A DNA stretch of 64,000 bases, from contig JAYKKM010000225.1 in the NCBI GenBank assembly GCA_035772405.1, forward strand, positions 1,414,501-1,478,500. The letters are read 5' to 3'. The DNA comes from Chrysogorgia sp. JL179-B06 (taxonomy: Eukaryota; Cnidaria; Anthozoa; Scleralcyonacea; Chrysogorgiidae). Numbering within the stretch: the first letter of the stretch is position 1; each line of letters begins with the position of its first letter. The notes below the pieces were generated by a model. It was given only the letters and a program-made list of their open reading frames with translations. It was not told the origin of the DNA and did no database searches. Position numbers and translations under genes: made by a program. Below, piece after piece: positions 52,546 to 63,995 of the stretch.

Positions 52546-55023
52546 ACCCAGGGCGTCTATAAGAAAGGGCGGCGAAACGAGCTATTTGCCCTGAAGTATG
52601 TGTGATGCGCGGGACCCCCCGAATATTCGCAATGCGAATGGTGCGAATGTTGTAACGAACGAAGTGGAAGACGAAGAACTTCAGGTCCTTCAGTTGATTC
52701 TTAATTAGTTTAGATGACACTGATATTGATAAAGATGATCAAATATCACCTCCCAATTTGGCAGTCACCGGATAGTTTCAACGTTAACGAACTAATCTCA
52801 GTTCTTGAATCTTGAGAGGATTTCGACTCTTGGATTGTTTTATAATACTGGTTGTCCATCAATGCCATTCAATGGAAGAAGAGACTTGTCTTGTACCTGT
52901 GAAAATTACAGCCCTGGCATATTTTTATATTTCCAACACTGACAAGGAGATGTACCAGATCTTCATCACTTTTTATGCTGCTTTGAACGATTAACAGTAT
53001 GTTTCTTGCCTTCAAAGTATATGGACTAACCAAACACCAGCTGCTGTTATAGTTCTAGTTCTCTTTCAGCAAACCAGGACACTTGCCAAATTGATAGAAA
53101 TGTACACAAATTTTTGTCTGTGTTGAAATATTTGGACCAATTACTAGTTAATTTGGGCATGATTTTCATTTCAAACTCTTTGCAGTTAACATAATTTATA
53201 TCAAAATCTTTAGACATACTATATGTTCATTGTTTAGGGGGCACATTTCAACTGATGTTGTGTAGTGAGACTTCAGTTGTTGGGTAACATGACCCTGATC
53301 ATTTGATCACATTTATTAGATGCATAATTTTTGCTAAAGGTGTATTCAGGAAAAACAAGAGTTATCAATGAATAGAGTAATAGTTCCTCTGCACTCAGTT
53401 GAGTATCATTTACAAACTGCAGGGAAGTATTTGAAGTGAGGTCAAAATCTGAATTTTTTCCTTCATTTCTTTCTATGCTGATAGGAATTGATGTTGTGAT
53501 TCTGTTAATTCACTTGAGTTGGAAGGGGTAGAACATGATGGAGTGGTGCAAAGTTTTTCATTCCATATAGGATTTAAAGCATTTTGTGGTGGCCGAGGGG
53601 GTGTGTTAAAATCTGCTCTTCTCTTGTTACTTTCAGTGGGTACATATACTCTGACTGGTGAAATATTCCTTTTCACACTATTTGACATGGTTCTAAGAGC
53701 AGATAATTATAATAAGCAGACATTTAATTGCTTAATAGTGATATATGAGTAGCTAAAGTGATAATGAAAACTCTTAATTGTTTTATATAAAATATAATGT
53801 TGAAACATTGTTTAATTTAGTTTTCACAAGTTGAAGCTTGTGAAAATGGGAGAAAATACCTCTTTTTTGTCATGTTTTCTATTTCTATTGTAGCAGTGAT
53901 GGATATTTAACACATACTTAGCCGATGCTTTCCATTAAAAAACATGCTTTCCATTAAAAAATAAATGTTTGTTTACCTTTTGAGTTAATTATTTTGTAAT
54001 CCTCTTGATACTATATTTAGTTTTTCCACTTCTTTGGGTAATAATTCCATGTCCTACTCACTGACCTATATATAACATATCATTAGACATCCACCGTCAT
54101 TGGGCATCATCCACCGTCATTAGACATCATCCACCATCATTAGACATCATCCACCATCATTGATGTCTAATGACGGTGGATGATGGTCAATGACGGTGGA
54201 TGTCTAATGATATGTTATATATAGGTCAGTGAGTAGGACAGCCCCAGTCTCCGCGCATCTTTAAAATGTCTGGCAAAATATTTTTCTGTTTACAACGTCT
54301 TTGTCCGGATAGAAAAAAAAAGGTTCAATAAAATAAGAAACCATATTTAACCCATAGAGAGGTTGATTTACGTATTAGTCGTCCTGGGACTCGCTAAGGC
54401 TTGGCATAACGGGAAGTGCTAAAATTATGTAAAAACAATGAGCTAGTTGGAGCTGCTGAAGCCGCCATGATCAACGAAGCAAAATGTTGCTGCAAGTGAA
54501 TTCTCATTTCCTCTTTTTATTTTAAGTATCTGGTGCAGGATTAATTTAGAACGAGAAAAAGATGTGTGCCTTTGTCAAACAAAAAGCTAAAATTGACCCC
54601 ATAACGGTTTACCGCCTTCCAAAAGCGTATATTTTTAAAAAATTCCAGCCAGGAAAATTTCACAACAATGAACTGCTGTTTACGCTGTAATTGACAGGCT
54701 ATAGCAAAAAAGGTTCAAAAAATTACGCAACCAAACTTAATATGGATAAAGTTTAATGTATTATAAATATGCCTTTGGAAAATCTAAGATCTGGGATGTT
54801 TGAAAGTTGGAGAAAATCAAAGTGTTTTGCAAAGGTTGAATAATATTGACAACGCAGCCATCAATGTTGTTGTGTTTCAATATTAAAAAAAATCGTCTTT
54901 TTCAAACACAAATACCTCGTACAACATTATATTTGTAGAAAAATGCATGAATAACACAGCAGTACCAGTAAATCAACCATCGAATTAACAATTGTAGCGT
55001 TTTAAGGGATTTAATCAACCTTC
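52546..55023. other. Sparse region: one possible exon and a hairpin
   Basis: A minus frame at 53688-53473 (MSNSVKRNISPVRVY, Pro/Ser-rich) has an initiating ATG but no known domain. The hairpin at 54051-54239 is listed separately. Otherwise nothing coding is supported. Confidence 0.4.
54051..54239. repeat. 189-bp hairpin with tandem ATCCACCGTCATTAGACATC units
   Basis: GTCCTACTCACTGACC and onward is mirrored by GGTCAGTGAGTAGGAC. The interior is a short tandem array of ~20-bp CATCCACC.TCATTAGA units, four on the left arm and two on the right, so the arms are unequal. Confidence 0.85.
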
Positions 55024-55467
55024 TCATCGATAATATAGATTTTCACCTTCGCCGTAAAATTTGCAGTCGACCGAGCTAGGTCCAGTCCTAATGTGCATCA
55101 CACATGTTTCAGTACGACAGATTGGCGTTTCGCCGCCCTTTCTTATAGACGCCCTGATGAAACCGAAACAGTCATCAGACTCGTCCTCATATTTCGCCGA
55201 TAGTTCAGTTTCTTCCTCGATTATATTATCTGAACTAGACAATGGGTTTTCATACTCATTTGAGTCTGAATTTGAGCGTGATATCGCGGCGATTTCACTT
55301 GATATATGATCTTTTGAACTTGTTGTTGTCCAAAACGCTATGTATTCCTTGTTTGTGAAATCTAATCCGTCCCCGAGTACCAGGACTCTCTCACGCGCGG
55401 CTTTTTTATGCAAACAACGCCAAATGGTTATGTTTGAAGAGCAATATCTCGGAAACGAAAGGACCAA
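55024..55467 (-). CDS. Acidic/Ser-rich open frame, possible exon of a P2X7-like gene
   Basis: 147 codons including VLVLGDGLDFTNKEYIAFW, then an acidic stretch (SSSDNIIEEETELSAKYEDE) and CFGFIRASIRKGG. A partial second copy lies at 51.33-51.52 kb, and its upstream non-coding part matches 31.4-31.5 kb. The acidic SSSD-rich N-terminus followed (at 52.5 kb) by ADEPLADEEW fits P2X7-like zinc proteins, but the link is inference. It may be a repeated gene fragment. Confidence 0.35.
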   Translation of the reverse strand: MVLSFPRYCSSNITIWRCLHKKAARERVLVLGDGLDFTNKEYIAFWTTTSSKDHISSEIAAISRSNSDSNEYENPLSSSDNIIEEETELSAKYEDESDDCFGFIRASIRKGGETPICRTETCVMHIRTGPSSVDCKFYGEGENLYYR

Positions 55468-56096
55468 ATCAAAAACTGTAACATACTTTATTAGGTCATT
55501 TTTCGTGGTCTACACGAATAACTTTTCTGCAGAGATATTACATATTCTACAAATTTGGTGAGTATTTTGAATGAGCATGAATTTCATGCAGTGAATTTGC
55601 AAGCGACAAGCGTGACATACGGCAGTTTTCGAAGGTTATACCACTGATACCAAGTCGTTGAAATTATGATGACAAAAAGCCGTTGAACCGAAACATAATT
55701 CGAAGAACAAACGAGCGTCTTGAGGAAAAATAATAACTAATAACCCTCTTAGGAAACATATCCATCTATATTATTTAAACTAGACAATTGTTATTGTTTG
55801 TTGAATGTTGTTGTAGTGGCTGGTTTAGTGGTAATACAACTTACAGCCTTTATAATATATTGAATTAACAGACACATGGTGTATTCATAAGAATGATAAT
55901 CCAACCTCCATCCAAGAATTCTTAGTTTTGCTTTCAACAAATGAAGAGATTGGATGATGTGAAACAGCTGTGAAAAATCAGCCAGCAGCCCAGTTCTACG
56001 TTTTAATCTAACTTTTAATAGTACAGTAAGTATAAATGTAGTGTTATTTTAATTCAATGTCTCAGACATGAAGGTTTTTTTGAGGTGCGCACAATT

Positions 56097-56170
56097 GCGC
56101 ACTAGATAATAGTCGCCAGATCCATGTTGAGCCGCCAACACCACTAACCCAGCGGTGACATGTTCGTCGT
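56097..56170 (-). pseudogene. Inverted copy of the 57.9-kb YDEHVTAG exon
   Basis: Encodes YDEHVTAGLVVLAAQ, then GDYYLVR on the minus strand; 74 bp match 57920-57994 with a few substitutions. Confidence 0.6.
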
Positions 56171-56230
56171 AAAACAGTCGCAAAACGCTCGTAAATCTAC
56201 CACACATTATTTTAAAATATGTAAATATTT

Positions 56231-57109
56231 TAGAGGTCAACCGAAATGGATTTTGCTTGCCGATCCGATGGCCGATGTTTCTTTTACAACATCGGCCGAT
56301 GTCCGATCCGATGTTTTTAGAGATTACTGCATGGGGCCGTTTGTCCCATATTAATCGCTATATCCGGTTATGTTTATGTAAACAAACTAAATAAAAAATA
56401 CGCTGTTTTGGTCGTTTGTAATTTTGCGTGTTTTTTGTTGACTTGTTATTTATCTGATTCTGAACACTGAAATACATGTTAAGACAAGACAACCAATCAA
56501 AATTCGGAACAGAAGGAAGTAGCCGTCGGAAGCCTTTCAAATGCCACAATCAAAATCATATTACATTCGTAAGTTTTGCCGAAGCGGCCGAAATGCCGAA
56601 TAAGTCTTGTATTTGGCATTATTTTTGATGTATCTTTATCTGACAATACTAAAGCAGTTTGCCAGAGCGAGGTATCACGCGGAGGGAAAACGGCACAAAA
56701 CTTTTCACTCATTTGAAAGAGTATAATGAATACACAGAGAAGATAAAACAAGAAGTATTTTTAATTCCACCGAACAATTAATTTTATTTTAATTCCATTT
56801 TATTCCAATTCCATTTTCCAATTAATTTTAATTCCATTTTCACAAGTCTCTCTCTGAAATTCCCGGTCTGACTTTCGTCAATCGCACCTTATCTTTCTAA
56901 ATAAACAGGTTCACACAATTCCCAGCAGGAGATGGAAATTAAGTCATGCAGTCTTTTAGTTTTTGTCTTTTTATAAATGACAAAATTTAGAAACTTCACA
57001 TCGGCAAAAACATCGGCCACGGAGTGATATTTTACCGATTCGATGATTTGCCGATGTTGCAAAATATCGGCAAAATCCGATGTCCGATCCGATGATCGGT
57101 TGACCTCTA
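56231..57109. mobile_element. Non-autonomous hAT element with 8-bp target duplication
   Basis: Ends TAGAGGTCAACCGA and TCGGTTGACCTCTA are inverted repeats; AAATATTT lies directly outside both (56223-56230 and 57110-57117), a perfect 8-bp duplication as made by hAT transposases. Subterminal GCCGATGTCCGATCCGATG-type motifs occur near both ends. The 879-bp interior has no transposase. Confidence 0.9.
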
Positions 57110-57304
57110 AAATATTTATTACCTTTATACGCGCACGTGGAGAAGAGCGTTCATGCAGAAGATTGACAAATTCTCAATCCTAGACCAGTAAATTTGATTT
57201 TGTCATCGATAGTCAAAACGGATATGTAGATACTTTCCAAAAGGCAAACAACGTTATTCGGGGTTTCGAAATATCAATCGCAACAACGTATATGCTGTGA
57301 GGTT

Positions 57305-57412
57305 TCAAAATATATTTGTGGACTGACAAAATATATTTGTCGAATGACAAATATATTTGTCGACTGAAAAAATACATTTGTCGACACTGACAAAATATAT
57401 TTGCCGACTGAC
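57305..57412. repeat. ~24-bp tandem repeat (AATATATTTGTCGACTGAC)
   Basis: Four to five diverged units of ACAAAATATATTTGTCGACTG. Confidence 0.8.
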
Positions 57413-57587
57413 ACTATTATATGCGCATTGCATATACATTTATACAGTATATTACGGTGGTCCATATAGTTAAGTATTTCTGTATTTGCCATAGAACATA
57501 AAGTGATAAAACGTGCTGCGTAGCCAGTGTAGAAATACAAATCAAATATTTCAGTAAAAAGGTTGGTGTACGGCCGAAATAGCGTGT

Positions 57588-57632
57588 AAGTAGTCTAACG
57601 TTTCGAGCGAATGACCTTCGTCAGAGAGTGAA
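57588..57632 (-). repeat. PLE-type tail with hammerhead-like core
   Basis: Minus strand CTCTGACGAAGGTCATTCGC followed by TCGAAACGTTAGAC. CTGACGA and GAAAC occupy the hammerhead core positions, but helix II is weak. This form is typical of worn PLE 3' ends; no PLE protein is attached. Confidence 0.5.
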
Positions 57633-57903
57633 ACGTAAAGTGAAATAATCACTCAGTTATTATTTCACAGTTTACGTTATAGACTTGCTCCAAATCAGTT
57701 TGCCTCTTGATTGTTTCGGGTTTGTTTAAAGACTGGTTTGTTTCGATATAACCGATCTTCTCGAAACAAACTCGTCTTTGAAACCAAACCACTCTCGAAA
57801 CAAACCCGTCTTCTCGAAACAAAGAGGCAGACCGGCAAGTCTACTAGTCACTATTTCCGCAGTGCACCTAATTTCGCTTTCCGAGTTCCGACCGTTTGGC
57901 GAA

Positions 57904-58245
57904 ATGGTTCGTAATATTTACGACGAACATGTTACCGCTGGGTTAGTGGTGTTGGCGGCTCAACAGGGTTATGGCGACTACTATCTAGTGCGCACCTTTT
58001 TTGAGGGTAAAAAATTGCTCATTGCCAAAATTACAATTTCCAGAAATAGAGTTACTCTTCAAAACATAGCTCAAGGAATCCTGCACTATGGAGATGCTCT
58101 TCGATCTGAACTTTACATCAAATCGAACAACTTGGTACAACCTATAAAAATTCTGGTACAGGTCACACTTGCAAATTTACTGCAATTCATATTAAAAATA
58201 CTTAGAATTTGTAATTCTGCTGGTTGTACACCTTGCACACCATGA
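57904..58245 (+). CDS. Unknown open frame starting MVRNIYDEHVTAG
   Basis: The Met at 57904 begins a frame that continues AGLVVLAAQQGYGDYYLVR and runs 114 codons to 58245. The first 30 codons are conserved in the inverted copy at 56.1 kb with mostly synonymous or mild changes, which suggests a real coding origin. I do not recognise the family; after YYLVR the two copies diverge, possibly at a splice border. Confidence 0.35.
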   Translation: MVRNIYDEHVTAGLVVLAAQQGYGDYYLVRTFFEGKKLLIAKITISRNRVTLQNIAQGILHYGDALRSELYIKSNNLVQPIKILVQVTLANLLQFILKILRICNSAGCTPCTP

Positions 58246-58386
58246 GGCAATCATTTAGGCCTGCTTGCCTCTCAGTTAAATTATAAAACAAATTTGTTTT
58301 TGTTATGTGAAGAGGGCCAGCCCTCCTTGGCAGGATTTTGCAATACTTTTTAACCCTGAATATGACTTAACATCGAAAACCATTTA

Positions 58387-58640
58387 ACCATTTCTCACCT
58401 TGAGGCTGTCCTTTAATTGGCAAGTAAAATAATCTGGCATTGGACATAGTAAAATAACAAAGAGAGAGGGGGTGTTTTGCTGGTTTAGGAGGGAAAGGGT
58501 TATTGAAGAGAGATGGGCACATACTAGATTGGTCCGATTAACCCTCTCCCACCTATAGGCTCAAATTGATGTGTAAAATCCTCTGGCATTTGACAGAGTA
58601 AAATAACAGAGTTTTGGCTGGTCTACGAGGGAAAGGGTTA
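58387..58640. repeat. Two diverged tandem copies of a ~110-bp unit
   Basis: AAATAATCTGGCATTGGACA...AGGAGGGAAAGGGTTA is repeated as AAATCCTCTGGCATTTGACA...CGAGGGAAAGGGTTA. Confidence 0.65.
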
Positions 58641-59760
58641 ATATCATTTACACTATAAGTTTTTAGCATTGTATACAGGTATGACTTTTTATATTTGATA
58701 GTGAACATTATGACAACACAGTACAGTACAACTTTATTAATGTTACAAGAAATAAAATAATACCCAGTAATTAGCAAATATATCAAGAGAAGAAGGTGGA
58801 TAATTACTTTGTATTTTAAGATTTGAATTGAAATAAATTTTTTAGAACTATAACAACTTATCAAATATGTATGTCAGGTATTTTCTTAAATAAATGTAAT
58901 ATATTATTTTGTACAAACTTGTTAGACATATCAAACATAGCACTTGCTAAATGTTCAAAATATAAGCATTTAATTGGTAAGATTTTTTTATTCCAAGGAC
59001 AAAGCATAGTGTTTATAATTAGCAAAATATATTATATGCAAGGCTCAAGAATAAGAATTATTTTTCTAATTTGTATAATTTCCTTGTCCCCATACACAAA
59101 TGTCATAATTAAAATATGGTCTTACAAGCGTGCATATTATCATCTGATCACAGACATTGTCCAGTACAAAATTGTGATTTCCAGAGATTTGGAAGTCACA
59201 ATATTGTGTCTGTTATTTTGTATGTTAGTTCAAATGACTCAGCTGAGCAAACCAGGCCATGTAGGAGGAGTGGTACTGCTATTTCAAAATCCAGCCTCTT
59301 ACTGGTTGCAATTTATGATCTATAAATACATGGCGTGCGAGGTCTGGGGAGTGGGGACGATGGATGGGGAAAATCCCACAAGGGGTTAGGATGAAACTCT
59401 AGGGGGGCAGAACAGGTGGGCTATATTATACGCTTCCAATTTTAAAATTATTAGCGCAGATACATGTACGCCTTAGCGTACCTATTTTTACGAATTGTAT
59501 GCACATTCTCGTAATACAATAGACATGTATGTTATGTATTTAGATTCGGTAATTCCAAAACTGTTTTCAGAATTGAAATCGAGTAAATATTGGCCGAGAT
59601 AACGTTCAAAATCTACGTACGACGAACCGGCCTTTTGGGATTTGTTATCGACAGACGCAGTCTGGACATGGGGAAAAGAAACTCTAGGGGTGGGTGGGGA
59701 TAGTGGTAGAAAAGGAAAGCGAGGGGATTATTGCGGATTCATATTTCTAGTTTTACGGTA
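58641..59760. other. Open but unrecognised frame, otherwise nothing
   Basis: A plus frame at 58871-59389 (172 codons, several hydrophobic stretches) has AT-driven composition and no motif I know; I do not call it a gene. 59540-59610 (GGTAATTCCAAAACTGTTTT) repeats 26815-26880. Confidence 0.35.
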
Positions 59761-59761
59761 A

Positions 59762-60601
59762 ATAGGCGACTTGCAACTATGGGATCACGTGACCTCAATC
59801 GTCTTAAAATAGTGGTATGGAATTATAAATCTAGAAAAAGCATACAGGGTGGTGTATTAAGTAAAATTTTGGAATTTTGGTTTTCAAAATTTGAATTATC
59901 GAGAAACTGGCAATATTATAGCAGGTCACGTGACTAGAATAATTTTTTATGCATAAGCATTGAGGCTTAAAATTTAAAATTAGACGTTTTGGCTATCATC
60001 AGCAAATGGCATCCTAAAAAAGTTGAAACCTTATAAATAAACAAGAGTAAATTTATGTAAAATTACTAAAAATTAAAACAAAGGGGATTAAGAGTGTTTG
60101 AAAAATCTATAAACATCAGGTACACGCGTATGTACCACGATGAACAGGTAAAGAGACGATGTGATATCGTTCATTGCAAGTTTAAGTAGGAATGGATAGC
60201 ATAATCAAATTAAATTTTGTTTTTGGCCGCCATGTTGGATCGTACGAATTTATCATCTATCATGGCGGTCCAAAAAAATGCACTTAGATACCGCGAAACG
60301 TCATAATTAGTGCTAAAACTTGACAAGAACAATATCAAACCGTTGCCTTAAATATGTCTTGTGGTTTTGAGTGTAAAAACTGCTTTGAAGGAGATTTTGT
60401 ACGGGCATGAAATGTTATTCTAACACGTAACCAGCTACAACATTGCCGTATTCTCTAAGATCAACCTCGTACCCAGGGTCTTATCTCCGCTTACAAGTTT
60501 TGAAAACCAAAATTCCGAAATTTTACTTAAAACACCACCCTGTACGCTTTTCCTAGATATATGGTTCCATACCTACCTTTTTAATAATGCATGTCGCCTA
60601 T
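59762..60601. mobile_element. 840-bp MITE with ~130-bp TIRs and TAA duplication
   Basis: ATAGGCGACTTGCA on the left and TGCATGTCGCCTAT on the right, with inverted similarity continuing through GGGTGGTGTATTAAGTAAAA. TAA lies outside both ends. The interior repeats neither a transposase nor a known domain. A PIF/Harbinger-like origin is possible. Confidence 0.7.
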
Positions 60602-60924
60602 TAACTCATGTAATGGGTGCACGCATGCATATATAGCTCATAATTTTGTAGATGAAATGTAAAGGCTCATTTTCACGATATGATTTTGTTCTGGGGTATG
60701 ACATTTTCGTCTTGTTCGGCACCATTCTTTTCCACGATTCGCTAAAACGCCCTCTGCACTTATAGCAAGCAGTGAATAAAGACCCTATGTATGAGGGTGG
60801 AGAAGAGTTAGTTAATAAATGATAAAATATTTCTAATACAGGTGAAATAATACAGCGGTCTTGCCATGTTTTGATATTGCATTCATTGACATCACAAATT
60901 CACAGCTGTATTAGTCTATGTATT

Positions 60925-61195
60925 AAGCTGGATTTCCACTTCCCATTTCTTGGCGAAAAGCGAAAAAAATACGAGCGAAATGAAGTCAAACGCATGCGTA
61001 ATTCACAATCGTATTGTCATTGAAAATATAAATTTCGCTTTCCTGAAATATGAAGTTGAAACTTTTTTCAACTTTCAAATTTTGCTTTGCGCGAAATTAG
61101 AGACGAAAGAAATTAATTCAAGAAGTGGAAATTTTGTGCTCGAATTTTTCTCAAGCTTTTTTCGCAGAAAGAAAATGCACGTGGAAATCCCGCTT
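60925..61195. mobile_element. 271-bp MITE with AAGCTGGATTTCCACTT ends
   Basis: The left end AAGCTGGATTTCCACTT is mirrored by CACGTGGAAATCCCGCTT. TTTTTCGC-type motifs mirror inside. Non-coding; the plus frame crossing it is not a gene. Confidence 0.65.
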
Positions 61196-61457
61196 AAGAC
61201 TGATTTGAAGCATTTCTCAAACACAAAGAACAAGACATTAGCAATACAAGAAAACAAAAAAATGTTCAAGATTTCCTATGACGGAAATATGTTAATGTCA
61301 CAAATATGAGATGATAACAAGAACAAATTATCAAAGTCCGGATTAAGAACAAATTATTAAAGTGCAAACAAATTTTCAAAGTCCATTTTAAAAAGGATAA
61401 TAACAAGTATCCATTATTTCAGTACGGTACGTTTTCTAAACAGTTTTTATTAGTTCA

Positions 61458-61913
61458 TCAATCAGAAGAAAGTGTCACCCAACTGAAATCACTCGTTTCA
61501 TATTCCTTACCGCCATACGCATACCAACAGCTGTGAGCTTTGGCTTTTCCAGGAATTTTCCCCCAATCTGTATCAGCAATTGCTGCGTAGAAATATCCAG
61601 CGTCGTATTGGTATCCGCACATAAGTGCCAACTGAGGGGGCGAACCTGATTGGTTTCCTGATTGGTTTGGTTCAAGACCAACCTTGGTGTACTTGGTTGT
61701 CACATAAGCGAAGTCACTAGTAACCTCGTGTTCTTCACCACCATAGGAGTACCAACAGGAACCACCTTTTGCTTTTCCTGGAATTGTACCCCAATCAGTC
61801 TTAGCTACAGCGACCCAAAGATCTCCGGCGTCGTTCTGATATCCTAATTTTAGACCATTTTCTGGTGGGCTTTTCGACTCAACGTAATCGACGAGGGCAT
61901 ACTTATCTGACAT
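61458..61913 (-). CDS. DM9-repeat lectin-like protein (151 aa, two repeats)
   Basis: A complete compact frame with two tandem DM9 repeats. Repeat 1 (about residues 17-72) has GYQNDAGDLWVAVAKTDWG, then IPGKAKGGSCWYSYGGEE. Repeat 2 (about 92-147) has GYQYDAGYFYAAIADTDWG, then IPGKAKAHSCWYAYGGKEY. A short Asn/Ser/Gly linker joins them. Two-repeat proteins of this length occur in molluscs and other invertebrates, where studied members bind mannose and act as pattern-recognition lectins; DM9 also occurs in natterin-like proteins, but no pore-forming domain is present here. No signal peptide, so cytosolic or unconventionally exported. The Met (MSDKYALVDYVES) is preceded by ACAGTAACC; an upstream non-coding exon is possible. 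No flanking operon or paralogue is in view. Confidence 0.9.
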   Translation of the reverse strand: MSDKYALVDYVESKSPPENGLKLGYQNDAGDLWVAVAKTDWGTIPGKAKGGSCWYSYGGEEHEVTSDFAYVTTKYTKVGLEPNQSGNQSGSPPQLALMCGYQYDAGYFYAAIADTDWGKIPGKAKAHSCWYAYGGKEYETSDFSWVTLSSD

Positions 61914-62044
61914 GGTTACTGTTTTGGAGAAAAAAATATGATCATAATTAGTTTATTTCATATGCATTGGCTCTATCTCCTGAGATAACGAGCATTCAAT
62001 TTCAGTTAATAGACCATATTATACATACATATTTCATTCAATAG

Positions 62045-62170
<126 letters not shown>

Positions 62171-62255
62171 AAGCGAATTGTTTGCAATCGTCTAAGAGTG
62201 CTCAATACCTTGAGTGGTAGAGCGAATTGTATAACTTATGAACTTAAAATATTGT

Positions 62256-62295
62256 TTGCTACTCCGAGTTTCACGCAAGTGCGATCATCAGGCAA
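62256..62295 (-). ncRNA. Hammerhead motif, inverted 5' copy of PLE 3
   Basis: Same 40-nt motif as at 63034-63073, in opposite orientation: TTGC/GCAA helix I, CTGATGA, CGCA/TGCG helix II, GAAA, ACT/AGT helix III. Confidence 0.68.
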
Positions 62296-62439
62296 TAGTG
62301 GAACTGATTCTGTAATCCTTCTTTTATAGTATGCGTTACGTCATGGTGTGTGGGAGGCCTTATGAGTCATCACTTTTTTCTTTTTCATTCATTTTTTTTT
62401 TTTCACTTTTTTTTTTTCATCACTTTTTCTTCACCATCA

Positions 62440-63093
62440 AAATAAGTTACACGTGTATGGATAACATGAAAAGCACCATCATGAAGCACAACGCGCGAAT
62501 CCTTTCAAATGCAAACCGCCCTCGTGAAACCGATGATAAAAAGTGCAACTGTAGGAAAAAAGAAGAATGCCCATTAGATGGAAAATGTCTGACAAGCAGC
62601 TTGGTCTATAAAGCAATCGTAACATCAACTGACAACGGTCAATCGAAGCAATACATTGGCATGACGGCAAATACATTCAAAGAACGATACAGAAACCACA
62701 CAAAATCTTTTCAACACAGGAAACACTCGAACGAAACACTCGAACGAAACAGAACTTTCTAAATACATATGGGATCTTAAAAATCAGAACCGGAATTTCA
62801 AGATCAATTGGTCAGTGGCAAAACGAGCCGCTTTGTGCCTCGAGGAAAAACTTTACATCATGAAAGCGAACAAACAAACTTTACTAAACAAAAGATCGGA
62901 ACTCGTTTCAAAATGCCGCCATCAAAACATATTTAACATAACAAACAGCCGCCGCGCGAAGAAAAAAGTGATGACTCATAAGGCCTCCCATAACGCATAC
63001 TATAAAAGAAGGACTACAGAATCAGTTCCACTATTGCCTGATGATCGCACTTGCGTGAAACTCGGAGTAGCAAACAATATTTTAAGTTCATAA
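62440..63093 (+). pseudogene. PLE 3 GIY-YIG endonuclease, one frameshift
   Basis: Starts KISYTCMDNMKSTIMKHNAR, the linker before the nuclease, then CNCRKKEECPLDGKC, LVYKAIV and KQYIGMTANTFKERYRNHTK. A 13-bp tandem duplication (62723-62735 and 62736-62748) shifts the frame after the YIG domain. The next frame resumes with LCLEEKLYIMKANKQTLLNK. The RT part is absent. The last codons overlap the hammerhead motif. Confidence 0.85.
63034..63073 (+). ncRNA. Hammerhead ribozyme motif at the 3' end of PLE 3
   Basis: Helix I TTGC/GCAA, core CTGATGA (63038-63044), helix II CGCA/TGCG with a 2-nt loop, GAAA (63057-63060), and helix III ACT/AGT with a 3-nt loop; the cleavage base is A at 63069. Confidence 0.7.
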
Positions 63094-63102
63094 GTTCATA
63101 AG

Positions 63103-63754
<652 letters not shown>

Positions 63755-63832
63755 AAATAACCCGTAGAAAGCGAATAAAATGTACAAATATCTTTTTTAT
63801 CAACACGTAAATTCTCCTTACTGCGTATGATG

Positions 63833-63995
63833 GCGCCGTGATGTCTAATTGATGGCGTATGATGGCTAATTGATGGCGTATGATGGCTAATTGATGGCGT
63901 ATGATGGCTAATTGATGGCGTATGATGGCTAATTGATGGCGTATGATGGCTAATTGATGGCGTATGGTGGCTAATTGATGGCGTATCACGATGGC
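63833..63995. repeat. 21-bp tandem repeat, about seven copies
   Basis: TGATGGCGTATGATGGCTAAT is repeated, so that the minus strand reads a seven-residue repeat (IRHQLAI). It reaches the window edge. The coding look comes from the 21-bp period; no gene is implied. Confidence 0.9.

Noticed and set aside
58871..59389. A 172-codon membrane protein gene
   Set aside because: AT-rich frame with low-complexity hydrophobic stretches, no motif, no splice or promoter context.
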